A stretch of 55,193 bases of DNA from Pluralibacter sp. UBA7423 (lineage in GTDB: Bacteria; Pseudomonadota; Gammaproteobacteria; Enterobacterales; Enterobacteriaceae). A model generated the notes under the pieces. It saw only the letters and a list, made by a program, of their open reading frames with translations, was not told the origin of the DNA and made no database searches. Positions within the stretch are counted from its first letter, which is position 1. The number at the start of each line of letters is the position of its first letter. The stretch is from positions 1 to 55,193 of the forward strand of contig DKMD01000006.1 of the NCBI GenBank assembly GCA_002470465.1. The letters run 5' to 3'. This document shows positions 18,831 through 28,273 of the stretch, piece after piece. Made by a program: the position numbers and the translations under genes.

Positions 18831-20297
18831 CTAAAGATTCAGGGTTGAAATAAGCGCATGACGGGCACCGTGCTCGCAAAGTCGCCGCCAGGCCTGCTGC
18901 ACGTTTTCCACAAAAGCCGCGTTCTTCACTAAATCAGTACCGAAAATTTCGCTAAGAGAGAGCAGGGCAGTGACCCGATCGGCTTCGCTGCTTGTCGACA
19001 CGATAGTCTGTATTTTTTCCGCCAGCGGATCGCGCACGTCAATCGCGTTGCCGCGCTCGTCAGTGCCGCTGACATAGCGCATCCAACCGGCAACGCCGAG
19101 TGCAAGCAGCGACCAGTCGCTTCCACGCTCAAGGTGAACCCGAATCCCTTCCAGCAAGCGCTGCGGGAGCTTCTGGCTACCGTCCATTGCGATTTGCCAG
19201 GTGCGGTGTTTTAACGCCGGGTTAGTGAACCGCGTGATGAGGCTATCGGCATAAGCCTGCAAGTCAACGCCCTGGATACGCAGCGTTGGAGCCTGCTCCT
19301 GCATCATTAACTGCCGCGCTGCCTGGCGGAAATCCTCATCCTGCATGCAGTCACTGATGTGCTCGTATCCGGCTAAATAGCCCAGATATGCAAGGAATGA
19401 GTGGCTGCCGTTCAGCATTCGCAGCTTCATTTGCTCCCACGGCAGTACGTCTTCAACCAACTGGACGCCAGCAAGTTCCCATTCCGGACGGCCCGCGACA
19501 AAGTTGTCTTCGACAACCCACTGGATAAAGGGCTCGCAGCTGATGGCGCAAGGGTCGTTGACGCCAACGGCGGTGGCAATCTCGGCCAGAGATTCTTCGG
19601 TTGCCGCGGGAACGATACGATCGACCATGGTGCCGGGGAAGCTGACGTTGTCTGCGATCCACTGGGCCAGCTCCGGAGCGCGCTTGTTGGCCATCCCCAG
19701 CACCGCGTTTTTAACGACGTGCCCGTTGTCGGGAATGTTGTCGCAGGAAAGCACGGTAAACGGCGGCAGGCCACGCTCACGGCGGCGGTGCAGCGCTTCG
19801 ACAAGAATGCCCGGCGCAGAATGTGGTTCAGCAGGATTTTCCAGATCGTGAACGATCCGCGGCTGCGTGACGTCAAGACGACCGGTGGCCGGATCGATGC
19901 AATACCCTTTTTCGGTAATGGTCAGAGAAACAATCGCCACCTGCGGCTCGCAGAATTTCTCAACGATCGCTGCAAGAGTATCCAGCTTTGCATTCAGGCA
20001 TTCATGCACGGCACCGATGATGATCGGCTGGTTGCCGTTGGCACCTTTCTCCAGCACGGTATAAAGATGATCCTGCGCGCGCAGCTGGCTCATCAGCACG
20101 TCGCCGCTGAACAGGCTGATTTCGCACAGCCCCCAGTCGCCGCCTTTGGCGTTCAGCACCCGGTCAGTCAGCAGAGCCTGGTGGGCACGGTGGAACGCCC
20201 CAAAACCAAAGTGGATAATGCGCGAGCGCAGCTGCTGTCGGTTATAACGGGGTTGCTGCACGTTGTCGGGGAGCGTGGTTGTGGCGATCGTCTTCAT
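18831..20297 (-). CDS. yeiQ: YeiQ, mannitol dehydrogenase-family oxidoreductase, probable D-mannonate oxidoreductase
   Basis: 488 residues, the E. coli YeiQ length. ATG at 20297 follows AGGTG by eight bases; the 11-codon extension is rejected. The N-terminal Rossmann motif reads GFGAFHRAH (31-39) and the polyol dehydrogenase catalytic set is Lys291, Asn296, His299 in KLRMLNGSHS. Relatives (UxuB) reduce D-fructuronate to D-mannonate with NADH. Here it is divergent from uxuA, whose product uses D-mannonate, which supports a fructuronate reductase role by context. K-12 has yeiQ but no uxuA beside it. Confidence 0.88.
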   Translation of the reverse strand: MKTIATTTLPDNVQQPRYNRQQLRSRIIHFGFGAFHRAHQALLTDRVLNAKGGDWGLCEISLFSGDVLMSQLRAQDHLYTVLEKGANGNQPIIIGAVHECLNAKLDTLAAIVEKFCEPQVAIVSLTITEKGYCIDPATGRLDVTQPRIVHDLENPAEPHSAPGILVEALHRRRERGLPPFTVLSCDNIPDNGHVVKNAVLGMANKRAPELAQWIADNVSFPGTMVDRIVPAATEESLAEIATAVGVNDPCAISCEPFIQWVVEDNFVAGRPEWELAGVQLVEDVLPWEQMKLRMLNGSHSFLAYLGYLAGYEHISDCMQDEDFRQAARQLMMQEQAPTLRIQGVDLQAYADSLITRFTNPALKHRTWQIAMDGSQKLPQRLLEGIRVHLERGSDWSLLALGVAGWMRYVSGTDERGNAIDVRDPLAEKIQTIVSTSSEADRVTALLSLSEIFGTDLVKNAAFVENVQQAWRRLCEHGARHALISTLNL

Positions 20298-20362
20298 TAT
20301 GTAAACACCTGCGTAACCATTAATTAACAATGAGCAGTGTAAAGTTATATGACAACAAATTG

Positions 20363-20374
20363 AATTGGTGTGCC
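20363..20374. promoter_or_regulatory. Weak UxuR/ExuR-like site on the yeiQ side
   Basis: AATTGGTGTGCC matches the first half and centre of the UxuR/ExuR consensus (TTGGTATACCAA core) imperfectly. It lies 66 bases upstream of the yeiQ start codon. Supported mainly by the better site near uxuA. Confidence 0.35.
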
Positions 20375-20390
20375 GTATTTATCCGGGGAA

Positions 20391-20406
20391 TGTGAGCTGG
20401 GTCAAT
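20391..20406. promoter_or_regulatory. Candidate CRP site between yeiQ and uxuA
   Basis: TGTGAGCTGGGTCAAT has a perfect left half-site, the correct 6-base spacer and three of five right-half bases. Catabolite control would be expected for hexuronate genes. Confidence 0.55.
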
Positions 20407-20474
20407 CAATGCCAGCACGGAAATTGACCCTCAGGCAGAAGCATGTATGGTAGTCGTCATCTGAAGGATAAATA

Positions 20475-20486
20475 TTGGTATAACAA
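20475..20486. promoter_or_regulatory. UxuR/ExuR-like operator upstream of uxuA
   Basis: TTGGTATAACAA differs at one base from the palindromic core TTGGTATACCAA recalled for UxuR/ExuR, and is flanked by A/T as in that consensus. It lies 17 bases upstream of the uxuA start codon, a repressing position. Confidence 0.6.
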
Positions 20487-20503
20487 CTTAAGAGGGTGAG
20501 ACA

Positions 20504-21694
20504 ATGGAACAAACCTGGCGTTGGTATGGACCGAATGATCCGGTTTCTCTTGATGATGTGCGCCAGGCCGGCGCGACCGGCGTGGTGACCGCGCTGCACC
20601 ATATTCCGAACGGTCAGGTCTGGCCGGTCGATGAAATCAAAGCACGTCAGACGCTGCTCGCTGAAAAAGGGTTGACCTGGTCCGTGGTCGAAAGTATCCC
20701 GGTTCACGAAGAGATTAAAACCCAGTCCGGCGAGTACAAAACCTGGATTGCCAACTACCAGCAGAGCATCCGCAACCTGGCGGCCTGCGGCATTGATACC
20801 GTCTGCTACAACTTCATGCCGATTCTTGACTGGACGCGTACCGATCTGGAATACCAGCTGCCGGACGGTTCAAAAGCGCTGCGCTTTGACCAGATTGCCT
20901 TTGCCGCCTTTGAAATTCACATTCTCAAGCGCCCGGGCGCAGAGGCCGATTACAGCGCCGAAGAGCAGCAGCAGGCCAAAGAATACTTCCACGCAATGAG
21001 TGCGGCAGAGATAGAAAAACTGACCCGCAACATCATTGCTGGCCTGCCGGGTGCTGAAGAAGGCTATACCCTGGACCAGTTCCGCCAGCGTCTGGCGGAG
21101 TACGATCACATCAGCAAAGAGACGCTACGTGAAAATATGGCCGTTTTCCTGCGTGCTATCGTGCCGGTTGCTGAAGAAGCGGGCGTGCGCCTGGCGGTTC
21201 ATCCTGACGATCCGCCGCGTCCAATCCTCGGCCTGCCGCGCATTGTTTCCACCATTGAAGACATGCAGTGGCTGAAAGAGACGGTCGACAGCATCTACAA
21301 TGGTTTTACCATGTGTACTGGCTCTTACGGCGTACGCGCTGATAACGACCTGGTAAAAATGATTGAAACCTTCGGCGACCGTATTCACTTCACCCACCTG
21401 CGTGCGACCTGCCGTGAAGCGAATCCAAAAACCTTCCACGAAGGTTCACACTTGTACGGTGACGTGAATATGGTGGCGGTTGTGGATGCGATTCTGGCCG
21501 AAGAGTCTCGCCGTAAGAAAGCGGGCGACCTGCGTTCCATTCCGTTCCGCCCGGACCACGGTCATCAGATGCTTGACGATCTGAAGAAGAAAACCAACCC
21601 GGGTTACTCGGCGATTGGTCGTCTGAAAGGGATGGCGGAAGTGCGTGGCGTTGAGCTGGCGCTGAAGATGACAAAGTATCCAGACCTGCTGTAA
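20504..21694 (+). CDS. uxuA: Mannonate dehydratase
   Basis: 396 residues, against 394 in E. coli UxuA, starting [21 protein letters not shown], with close similarity along the length. The enzyme removes water from D-mannonate to give 2-keto-3-deoxy-D-gluconate in glucuronate breakdown. Conserved segments include [17 protein letters not shown] and MRPDHGHQ-like [14 protein letters not shown], which hold metal ligands. In K-12, uxuA is in the distant uxuAB operon; here it sits between yeiQ and efpL and is divergent from yeiQ. GAGGGTGAG is the ribosome-binding site. It could be an extra copy or a relocated single copy. Confidence 0.95.
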   Translation: MEQTWRWYGPNDPVSLDDVRQAGATGVVTALHHIPNGQVWPVDEIKARQTLLAEKGLTWSVVESIPVHEEIKTQSGEYKTWIANYQQSIRNLAACGIDTVCYNFMPILDWTRTDLEYQLPDGSKALRFDQIAFAAFEIHILKRPGAEADYSAEEQQQAKEYFHAMSAAEIEKLTRNIIAGLPGAEEGYTLDQFRQRLAEYDHISKETLRENMAVFLRAIVPVAEEAGVRLAVHPDDPPRPILGLPRIVSTIEDMQWLKETVDSIYNGFTMCTGSYGVRADNDLVKMIETFGDRIHFTHLRATCREANPKTFHEGSHLYGDVNMVAVVDAILAEESRRKKAGDLRSIPFRPDHGHQMLDDLKKKTNPGYSAIGRLKGMAEVRGVELALKMTKYPDLL

Positions 21695-21698
21695 CAGA

Positions 21699-21740
21699 GT
21701 GCGCCGGATGGCGGCTGACGCCTTATCCAGCCTACAGCAA
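21699..21740. repeat. REP element after uxuA
   Basis: TGCGCCGGATGGCGGCTGAC followed by GCCTTATCC and GCCTAC is a near-standard enterobacterial REP sequence in the 3' position of uxuA. Confidence 0.8.
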
Positions 21741-21781
21741 ATAAGCCGTATACCTGTTAAGCACAGCGTTATCAGTCAATA

Positions 21782-21813
21782 AAAAAGGGCAACTCAAACG
21801 AGTTGCCCTTTTT
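21782..21813. terminator. Bidirectional terminator between uxuA and efpL
   Basis: AAAGGGCAACTC and GAGTTGCCCTTT form a 12-bp stem around AAAC, flanked by A and T tracts, serving both convergent genes. Confidence 0.92.
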
Positions 21814-21828
21814 GCGTTCTGGCTGAAA

Positions 21829-22401
21829 TCAGTCAGCGCGACCCATATAACGTTTTTCTTCGATATGGATGCGAATTTTCTCACCCGCGCTGAGGTATTC
21901 CGGCACCTGAACAACCAAGCCGGTGGTCAGCGTCGCAGGTTTGTTGCGGGCGCTCGCTGAAGCTCCTTTAATGCCAGGAGCGGTTTCAATGATTTCCAGA
22001 TCGACGGTCTGCGGCAGTTCGAGCGCCAGCAGCTGGCCGTCCCACAGCAGAACCTGCATGTCCGGCATGCCGCCTTCCGGAATGAACAGCAGCTCTTCTT
22101 CAATCTGATCTTTGGTGAAGATGTAAGGCGTGAAATCTTCTTTATCCATAAAGACGTATTCGTTGCCGTCGATATAGGAGAAGTCCACGAAACGACGGTT
22201 GAGGCTGACGGTATCAACGATATCGTCGCCCTTGAAGCGCTCTTCCACCTTCAGGCCGGTACGCACGTCGGAGAAGCGCATTTTGTACAGAGTCGCTGCA
22301 CCACGGGCACTTGGGGACTGGATATCGATGTCTTTCACAATCAGCAGTTTGCCGTTGTAATTCAGCACCATACCTTTTTTAATTTCGTTCGCTCTTGGCA
22401 T
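21829..22401 (-). CDS. efpL: EfpL (YeiP), elongation factor P-like protein
   Basis: 190 residues, the E. coli YeiP length, starting [18 protein letters not shown]; the nine-codon upstream extension is rejected. It has the three-domain EF-P fold (KOW-like, then two OB domains). At the tip where EF-P carries a modified Lys34 this protein has Arg33 (SPSARGAA), the feature of the YeiP/EfpL branch, which relieves ribosome stalling at polyproline-type motifs without lysyl modification. Monocistronic, convergent with uxuA. Confidence 0.96.
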   Translation of the reverse strand: MPRANEIKKGMVLNYNGKLLIVKDIDIQSPSARGAATLYKMRFSDVRTGLKVEERFKGDDIVDTVSLNRRFVDFSYIDGNEYVFMDKEDFTPYIFTKDQIEEELLFIPEGGMPDMQVLLWDGQLLALELPQTVDLEIIETAPGIKGASASARNKPATLTTGLVVQVPEYLSAGEKIRIHIEEKRYMGRAD

Positions 22402-22531
22402 TGCAGTAATCCTGTTGGGTAAAGTCAAAAATATCGCGTAAAAGTACTCGTGCCGGGCCTTTCAGGCAAGTGGAATTCGCGGGATTTGTGAAAAGGTGAT
22501 AAGGTGCGTTTCCGCCATAAAGAGAGAGTGA

Positions 22532-22789
22532 ATGATGGACTGCCGACCGGACTGCGGCGCGTGTTGCACGGCACCGTCGATCTCCAGCCCTATCCCGGGA
22601 ATGCCTGACGGCAAGCCCGCCAACACCCCCTGCATCCAGCTTGATGAACGCCAGCGCTGCAAGATTTTTGGCTCGCCCCTGCGGCCAAAAGTGTGCGCCG
22701 GATTGAAGCCTTCCTCAGAAATGTGCGGAACATCTAAAGTGCAGGCGATGAGCTACCTTATTCATCTGGAAGCGCTAACTGCGCCCTAA
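22532..22789 (+). CDS. yeiW: YeiW, YkgJ-family cysteine cluster protein
   Basis: 85 residues. Cysteines are arranged as CRPDCGACC at the N-terminus, with further ones at [15 protein letters not shown] and MCG, the pattern of the UPF0153/YkgJ family, expected to bind zinc or an iron-sulfur cluster. Function unknown. ATG at 22532 or 22535 are both possible behind AAAGAGAGAG. It is convergent with setB and the two stop codons overlap. Confidence 0.9.
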   Translation: MMDCRPDCGACCTAPSISSPIPGMPDGKPANTPCIQLDERQRCKIFGSPLRPKVCAGLKPSSEMCGTSKVQAMSYLIHLEALTAP

Positions 22790-23967
22790 ACGTCCTTAAT
22801 CCGCCACAGCCCGATGGTGCTGATAACGCACATCACCAGCGCAATCCAGAATACCGCGTGGTAGCTCCAGATTTCCGCCACCACGCCCGCCATTGAACCC
22901 GCAATGATCCAGCCCACGCGGGTCGTGTTGCTGTAAAGGGTAGTCGCTGAACCGGCCTGACCGGGCATCAAATCCTGAAAATAGAGCATGCCGATACCGG
23001 CGAGGATCCCAATGTAGATGGCGTTCAACAGCTGCATGGCGAGCAGCAGCGCAGGCGAGTGTACGGTCAGCATCCCGATGTAAAAACAGAGCCCGGCAAT
23101 GACCGCCACACGCATCAGGAAGCGTTTCCCAAAGCGTTTGGCGTAGTAGCCGGCAATCAGCATTGTCGGGATCTCAAGCCCCGCAGCGGTGCCCATCATC
23201 ACTCCGGCGAGTTTTTCCGGTAAATGCAGCTCCTCAATAATGAACAGCGGCATATTGATAATGTAGAGGCTGTTGGTGCCCCACATCAGCGTGCAGATGC
23301 CAAACAGCAACAACGCATCACGGCGGTTGGTGCGCGGTACTTCGATATGCGTGCCTGTCACGGGGAGCTCTTTGCGCATGCTCGGCAAAAACAGCCAGAC
23401 GATAAGCGCACAAACCACATAGGCCACGGCGGCTGAAAGATACATCGTCGTGAAGCCAAAACCCATCGCCAGCGCGTAGGCCAGCGGCGGCCCAACCACC
23501 CACGCCAGTGACACCTGCGCGCGCAGAATGGAACTGAACATCACCGCTTCGCGCCCGGTTTTATCGGCATGTTCGCGGGCAAGGGCAAACATCTGTGGGT
23601 TAGACGTTGACCCAAAGCTGCTCAGGAAAACACCGACGAACAGCAAAATGAAGTAGTTACGGTTCCAGGCAAACAGCACGCAGGCCATAATCCCAAGCAG
23701 GCAACAGAAGACAATCAGCTGTTTACGGTCGCCCTGTCGGTCTGAACGTCCGGCCAGAAACTGGCTGACCAGAATGCCGATCACCGCGCTGCCGGTAAAG
23801 AAGAAGCCGACCATCGCCGGACGAACGTGAACTTCATTCGTCAGAAACAGGCTCAGAGTTGGCGTTTGCAATGCGCCAGCAATGCCCGTCAGAAAGGCGA
23901 CTAACAGGAAGGCCGATGAGGTCAGATCAAATCCCCGACGCGGGGCTTCTACGGTGGTGTTGGACAT
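22786..23967 (-). CDS. setB: SetB, sugar efflux MFS transporter
   Basis: 393 residues, the E. coli length, with 12 predicted membrane helices. The MFS motif A reads [13 protein letters not shown]. SetB exports lactose and glucose in E. coli assays and has been linked to chromosome segregation. The start ATG at 23967 is in the family position. Its 3' end overlaps that of yeiW by four bases. It is divergent from fruB. Confidence 0.94.
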   Translation of the reverse strand: MSNTTVEAPRRGFDLTSSAFLLVAFLTGIAGALQTPTLSLFLTNEVHVRPAMVGFFFTGSAVIGILVSQFLAGRSDRQGDRKQLIVFCCLLGIMACVLFAWNRNYFILLFVGVFLSSFGSTSNPQMFALAREHADKTGREAVMFSSILRAQVSLAWVVGPPLAYALAMGFGFTTMYLSAAVAYVVCALIVWLFLPSMRKELPVTGTHIEVPRTNRRDALLLFGICTLMWGTNSLYIINMPLFIIEELHLPEKLAGVMMGTAAGLEIPTMLIAGYYAKRFGKRFLMRVAVIAGLCFYIGMLTVHSPALLLAMQLLNAIYIGILAGIGMLYFQDLMPGQAGSATTLYSNTTRVGWIIAGSMAGVVAEIWSYHAVFWIALVMCVISTIGLWRIKDV

Positions 23968-24234
23968 GTCGGATTATCAAAAAACAGGAAGACGCAGGAG
24001 TTTACGCTGGCTGTCAGAAAATAAACAGTGGATGGGTCAACTTATACACGAAAAACAAAATAGCATTTCATAATGAGAATGGCTTTCGCTGAAGGTGGCT
24101 GAACGACGCGCTGAAGCACAAGCCTGGCGTCAGCAAATGTGGCGAGAATGATAACAAAATGTGGAGTGGCTCTAACTTCTGCGATCAAAAAAACGACTTT
24201 GCTTGCGGATTAAACAGCGCTGACACAGACTCAT

Positions 24235-24248
24235 TGAAACGTTTCAGC
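24235..24248. promoter_or_regulatory. Cra (FruR) operator, distal
   Basis: TGAAACGTTTCAGC is, in reverse, the exact GCTGAAACGTTTCA form of the high-affinity Cra site known from the E. coli fru operon. Confidence 0.92.
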
Positions 24249-24299
24249 GTCATCTTTTCATCTTACGGGAAGCAGGGTGGCGTATTTTTTCTCATGTTG

Positions 24300-24315
24300 G
24301 CTGAAACGATTCAAT
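24300..24315. promoter_or_regulatory. Cra (FruR) operator, proximal
   Basis: GCTGAAACGATTCAAT matches the Cra consensus with one change from the perfect palindrome. It lies 20 bases upstream of the fruB start codon, so bound Cra would block transcription until fructose 1-phosphate is present. Confidence 0.88.
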
Positions 24316-24334
24316 TCAGCGAGAGAGGAGAACC

Positions 24335-25465
24335 ATGTTCCAGTTATCAGCTCAGGATATTCATCCCGGCCAACAGGCCGGGAATAAAGAAGAGGCAATT
24401 CGCCTGGTTGCGTCAGCGCTGGTCAGCGCCGGTAACGTGGCCGACGGTTATGTTGACGGAATGCTTGCCCGCGAGCAGCAAACCTCGACGTTTCTTGGCA
24501 ACGGCATCGCCATTCCACACGGCACCACCGACACCCGCGACCAGGTGCTGAAGACCGGCGTTGAGGTTTATCAGTTCCCGCAGGGCGTGGCCTGGGGCGA
24601 AGGGCAAACCGCTTACGTCGCCATCGGCATTGCCGCCAGTTCGGATGAGCACCTCGGTCTGCTGCGTCAGCTGACGCACGTGCTGAGCGATGACAGCGTG
24701 GCTGAACAGCTGAAAACCGCGACCACTGCGGAAGCGCTGCGAGCGCTGCTGATGGGTGAAAAACAAAGCGATGCGTTGAAGCTCGATAACGACACCCTGA
24801 CGCTGGACGTTGATGCGGCAAGTCTGGTGACATTGCAGGCGCTGAACGCTGCACGTCTGAAGGAAGCTGGAGCCGCCGACGCGGCATTCGTGGCGCACGT
24901 CATTAATGACCAGCCGCTGAACCTGGGGCAGGGCATCTGGCTGAACGACAGTGCTGAAGGCAACCTGAAAAGCGCCGTCGCCGTTAGCCGTGCTGCAACA
25001 CCGTTCAGCGTTGACGGACAATCTGCAGCGCTGCTGGTGACGGTTGCGATGGCCGACGAACAGCCGACTGCGGTCCTTAACCGCCTCAGTGCGCTGCTGC
25101 TCGACAACAAAGCTGAACGTCTGCTGAACGCCGACGCGGCAACGCTGCTGGCATTCCTGACCAGCGATGATGCGCCAGCGGACGATCTGCTGAGCGCGGA
25201 GTTTGTGGTGCGTAACGAACATGGGCTGCATGCGCGTCCGGGCACCATGCTGGTGAATACCATCAAACAATTTAACAGTGAGATTACCGTGACAAACCTC
25301 GACGGCAGCGGCAAACCTGCGAATGGTCGCAGCCTGATGAAGGTCGTGGCGCTCGGCGTGAAAAAAGGCCATCGCCTGCGCTTTACCGCCCAGGGCGAGG
25401 ATGCCCAGGTGGCGCTGAATGCCATCGGTGAGGCTATCGCCTCCGGTCTTGGGGAGGGCGCGTAA
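24335..25465 (+). CDS. fruB: FruB, fructose PTS diphosphoryl transfer protein (IIA-M-FPr)
   Basis: 376 residues, the E. coli length. The IIA domain has its phosphorylated histidine at residue 62 (AIPHGTTD). A middle domain follows (about 150-285), and the C-terminal HPr-like FPr domain has its histidine at residue 299 (GLHARPG). It passes phosphate from enzyme I to FruA. ATG is preceded by GAGAGGAG. The stop codon shares a base with the fruK start. Confidence 0.97.
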   Translation: MFQLSAQDIHPGQQAGNKEEAIRLVASALVSAGNVADGYVDGMLAREQQTSTFLGNGIAIPHGTTDTRDQVLKTGVEVYQFPQGVAWGEGQTAYVAIGIAASSDEHLGLLRQLTHVLSDDSVAEQLKTATTAEALRALLMGEKQSDALKLDNDTLTLDVDAASLVTLQALNAARLKEAGAADAAFVAHVINDQPLNLGQGIWLNDSAEGNLKSAVAVSRAATPFSVDGQSAALLVTVAMADEQPTAVLNRLSALLLDNKAERLLNADAATLLAFLTSDDAPADDLLSAEFVVRNEHGLHARPGTMLVNTIKQFNSEITVTNLDGSGKPANGRSLMKVVALGVKKGHRLRFTAQGEDAQVALNAIGEAIASGLGEGA

Positions 25466-26403
25466 TGAGCAGACGTGTTGCCACAATCACCCTCAATCCG
25501 GCCTACGATTTAGTGGGGTATACCCCGGAAGTTGAACGCGGCGAAGTGAACCTGGTGCGCACCACCGGTCTGCATGCAGCGGGTAAGGGTATCAACGTTG
25601 CGAAGGTGCTGAAAGATCTCGGCATTGATGTGACCGTCGGCGGCTTCCTGGGCAAAGACAACCAGGATGGCTTCCAGCAGCTGTTCAGCGAACTCGGCAT
25701 CGCCAACCGTTTCCAGGTGGTGCAGGGCCGTACCCGTATCAACGTTAAGCTGACGGAAAAAGACGGCGAAGTGACCGACTTTAACTTCTCTGGTTTCGAC
25801 GTCACGCCGGGCGACTGGGAGCGTTTCGTCAACGATTCCCTGACGTGGCTGGGTCAGTTCGACATGGTCTGCGTCAGCGGCAGCCTGCCTGCGGGCGTCA
25901 GCCCGGAAGCGTTCACCGACTGGATGACGCGCCTGCGCAGCCAGTGTCCGTGCATCATCTTTGACAGCAGCCGTGAAGCGCTGGTGGCGGGCCTGAAGGC
26001 TGCGCCGTGGCTGGTGAAGCCGAACCGTCGCGAACTGGAAATCTGGGCGGGTCGCAAGCTGCCGGAAATGAAAGACGTCATTGAAGCGGCGCACGCATTG
26101 CGTGAGCAGGGCATTGCTCATGTGGTGATTTCGCTGGGCGCAGAAGGCGCGCTGTGGGTCAACGCATCCGGCGAATGGATTGCCAAACCGCCGTCCGTTG
26201 AGGTGGTGAGCACCGTGGGTGCCGGGGATTCCATGGTAGGTGGTCTGATTTACGGCCTGCTGATGCGTGAATCCAGTGAACACACGTTACGCCTGGCGAC
26301 CGCGGTCGCGGCGCTGGCCGTCAGCCAGAGTAACGTCGGCATTACCGATCGTACCCAGTTGGCCGCGATGATGGCGCGCGTTGACTTACAACCCTTCAAT
26401 TAA
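25465..26403 (+). CDS. fruK: 1-Phosphofructokinase
   Basis: 312 residues, the E. coli length. A PfkB-family ribokinase fold with the ATP/catalytic motif VSTVGAGDSMVGG near the C-terminus and the substrate-binding N-terminal segment GKGINVAKVL. It phosphorylates fructose 1-phosphate to fructose 1,6-bisphosphate. The start overlaps the fruB stop (TAATG), and fruA begins 16 bases after its stop. Confidence 0.97.
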   Translation: MSRRVATITLNPAYDLVGYTPEVERGEVNLVRTTGLHAAGKGINVAKVLKDLGIDVTVGGFLGKDNQDGFQQLFSELGIANRFQVVQGRTRINVKLTEKDGEVTDFNFSGFDVTPGDWERFVNDSLTWLGQFDMVCVSGSLPAGVSPEAFTDWMTRLRSQCPCIIFDSSREALVAGLKAAPWLVKPNRRELEIWAGRKLPEMKDVIEAAHALREQGIAHVVISLGAEGALWVNASGEWIAKPPSVEVVSTVGAGDSMVGGLIYGLLMRESSEHTLRLATAVAALAVSQSNVGITDRTQLAAMMARVDLQPFN

Positions 26404-26419
26404 CAGCAGGAGAGGCACA

Positions 26420-28105
26420 ATGAAAACGCTGCTGATTATCGATTCCGGGCTCGGACAGGCGCGCGCCTATATGGCGAAGACCCTGCTGGCCGCGGCGGCC
26501 CACAAGGCCCATTTAGAGATTATCGACAACCCGAACGACGCCGAACTGGCAATCGTGCTGGGTTCAACGCTGCCGGCTGATAGCGCGCTGAACGGCAAGC
26601 AGGTGTACCTCGGCGATGTAAATCGCGCGGTGGCGCATCCGGAACTGTTCCTGAGCGAAGCTAAATCGCACGCCACGCCGTATGCAACGCCTGCGTCAAT
26701 TGCGCCCGCAGCGAAAAGCGGTGCCAAACGTATTGTTGCCGTAACGGCCTGCCCGACGGGCGTCGCGCACACCTTTATGGCGGCTGAAGCGATTGAAACC
26801 GAAGCCAAAAAACGCGGCTGGTGGGTGAAAGTGGAAACCCGTGGCTCCGTAGGCGCAGGCAATGCGATTACGCCCGAAGAAGTGGCTGAAGCGGATCTGG
26901 TGATTGTCGCGGCGGATATCGAAGTGGATCTGGCGAAGTTTGCCGGCAAGCCGATGTATCGCACCTCTACCGGCCTGGCGCTGAAGAAAACGGCGCAGGA
27001 GCTGGACAAAGCGCTGGTGGAAGCCGAGCCGTACAAACCTGCGGGTAACGCTCAGGCCGCGGCGAATGAAGGCAATAAGAAAGGCGGTGCCTACAGCCAC
27101 CTGCTGACGGGCGTGTCCTATATGCTGCCGATGGTGGTTGCAGGCGGCCTGTGTATCGCGCTCTCCTTTGCCTTCGGGATCACCGCATTTAAAGAAGAGG
27201 GTACGCTTGCGGCCGCGCTGATGCAGATCGGCGGCGGTTCAGCCTTCGCGCTGATGGTGCCTGTGCTGGCGGGGTACATCGCGTTCTCGATTGCTGACCG
27301 TCCGGGCCTGACTCCAGGTCTTATCGGCGGTATGCTGGCCGTCAGCACCGGGTCTGGTTTTATTGGCGGCATCATCGCCGGTTTCCTTGCCGGTTACGTC
27401 GCGAAAATGATCAGCACCAAAGTGAAGCTGCCCCCAAGCATGGAGGCGCTGAAACCGATCCTGATTATTCCGCTGCTCTCAAGCCTGATCGTTGGCCTGG
27501 CAATGATTTACCTGATTGGTAAACCGGTAGCCGGTATTCTGGCTGGCCTGACCCACTGGCTGCAAACCATGGGCACGGCAAATGCGGTACTGCTTGGCGC
27601 AATCCTTGGCGGCATGATGTGTACCGACATGGGGGGCCCGGTGAACAAAGCGGCGTATGCGTTTGGCGTCGGTCTGCTCAGTACGCAAACCTATGCTCCG
27701 ATGGCCGCGATTATGGCCGCAGGCATGGTGCCACCGCTGGCGCTCGGCCTGGCAACGATTGTTGCGCGCAATAAGTTCGATAAAGCGCAGCGCGAAGGCG
27801 GGAAAGCGGCGCTGGTACTCGGCCTGTGCTTCATCACCGAAGGGGCAATTCCGTTCGCGGCCCGTGACCCGATGCGCGTTCTGCCATGCTGCATCGTTGG
27901 CGGCGCGGTGACCGGCGCTATCTCAATGGCAATTGGTGCGAAGCTGATGGCACCGCACGGCGGTCTGTTTGTTCTGCTGATCCCTGGCGCAATCACGCCG
28001 GTGCTGGGTTACCTGATGGCGATTGTCGCCGGTACGCTGGTGGCGGGACTCTCTTACGCGGTGCTGAAGCGCCCGGAAGCTGAGGTGGTAGCGAAAGCTG
28101 CCTGA
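26420..28105 (+). CDS. fruA: FruA, fructose-specific PTS enzyme IIBC
   Basis: 561 residues (E. coli 563). A degenerate IIB' domain (about 1-95) precedes the true IIB domain with the phosphorylated cysteine at residue 111 (VTACPTGVAHTF), and a IIC membrane domain from about residue 225. The start is ATG at 26420 behind AGGAGAGG; an upstream extension would overlap fruK. It takes up fructose as fructose 1-phosphate. The operon ends at a strong terminator. Confidence 0.97.
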   Translation: MKTLLIIDSGLGQARAYMAKTLLAAAAHKAHLEIIDNPNDAELAIVLGSTLPADSALNGKQVYLGDVNRAVAHPELFLSEAKSHATPYATPASIAPAAKSGAKRIVAVTACPTGVAHTFMAAEAIETEAKKRGWWVKVETRGSVGAGNAITPEEVAEADLVIVAADIEVDLAKFAGKPMYRTSTGLALKKTAQELDKALVEAEPYKPAGNAQAAANEGNKKGGAYSHLLTGVSYMLPMVVAGGLCIALSFAFGITAFKEEGTLAAALMQIGGGSAFALMVPVLAGYIAFSIADRPGLTPGLIGGMLAVSTGSGFIGGIIAGFLAGYVAKMISTKVKLPPSMEALKPILIIPLLSSLIVGLAMIYLIGKPVAGILAGLTHWLQTMGTANAVLLGAILGGMMCTDMGGPVNKAAYAFGVGLLSTQTYAPMAAIMAAGMVPPLALGLATIVARNKFDKAQREGGKAALVLGLCFITEGAIPFAARDPMRVLPCCIVGGAVTGAISMAIGAKLMAPHGGLFVLLIPGAITPVLGYLMAIVAGTLVAGLSYAVLKRPEAEVVAKAA

Positions 28106-28115
28106 AAGCGAACTT

Positions 28116-28147
28116 AATGAAAAAGGGCCGATTTCGGCCCTTTTTCA
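28116..28147. terminator. Terminator after fruA
   Basis: ATGAAAAAGGGCCG and its exact complement CGGCCCTTTTTCAT form a 14-bp stem around ATTT; the A and T tracts inside the arms make it usable on both strands. Confidence 0.92.
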
Positions 28148-28232
28148 TGCCTGATGGCGCTTTGCTTATCAGATCTACAGGAACGGCTGGTTTTGTAGGC
28201 CGGATAAGGCGTCTCGCCGCCATCCGGCAAAA
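28148..28232. repeat. Paired, inverted REP elements (BIME) between fruA and nfo
   Basis: The first unit (TGCCTGATGGCGCTTTG with TTATCAGATCTAC) is degenerate. The second, inverted unit (GTAGGCCGGATAAGGCG then GCCGCCATCCGGCA) is near consensus. Head-to-head units are the usual BIME arrangement. In K-12 the nfo-fruA interval holds several genes instead. Confidence 0.8.
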
Positions 28233-28242
28233 GTGAGTAAGC

Positions 28243-28269
28243 AAAGGGTCGACACGGTCGGCCCTTTTT
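28243..28269. terminator. Terminator-like hairpin at the nfo 3' end
   Basis: AAAGGGTCGAC and GTCGGCCCTTT pair over 11 bp with one G-U on the plus strand, followed by T on the plus side. On the minus strand the wobble becomes a mismatch, so its value as the nfo terminator is less certain. Confidence 0.55.
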
Positions 28270-28273
28270 GTCT

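Larger units (their letters stand above)
23968..24334. other. Control region between setB and fruBKA
   Basis: A 367-base gap holding the divergent setB and fru promoters. Two Cra operators (24235-24248 and 24300-24315) are clear on the fru side. I see no well-formed -35/-10 pair and no convincing small gene. Confidence 0.7.

Noticed and set aside
19401..20327. 308-codon plus-strand frame across yeiQ
   Set aside because: Antisense shadow of a conserved gene without independent support.
24413..25486. 357-codon open frame on the minus strand across fruB
   Set aside because: Antisense shadow of a GC-rich gene; no ribosome-binding site or family resemblance, while fruB is fully conserved.
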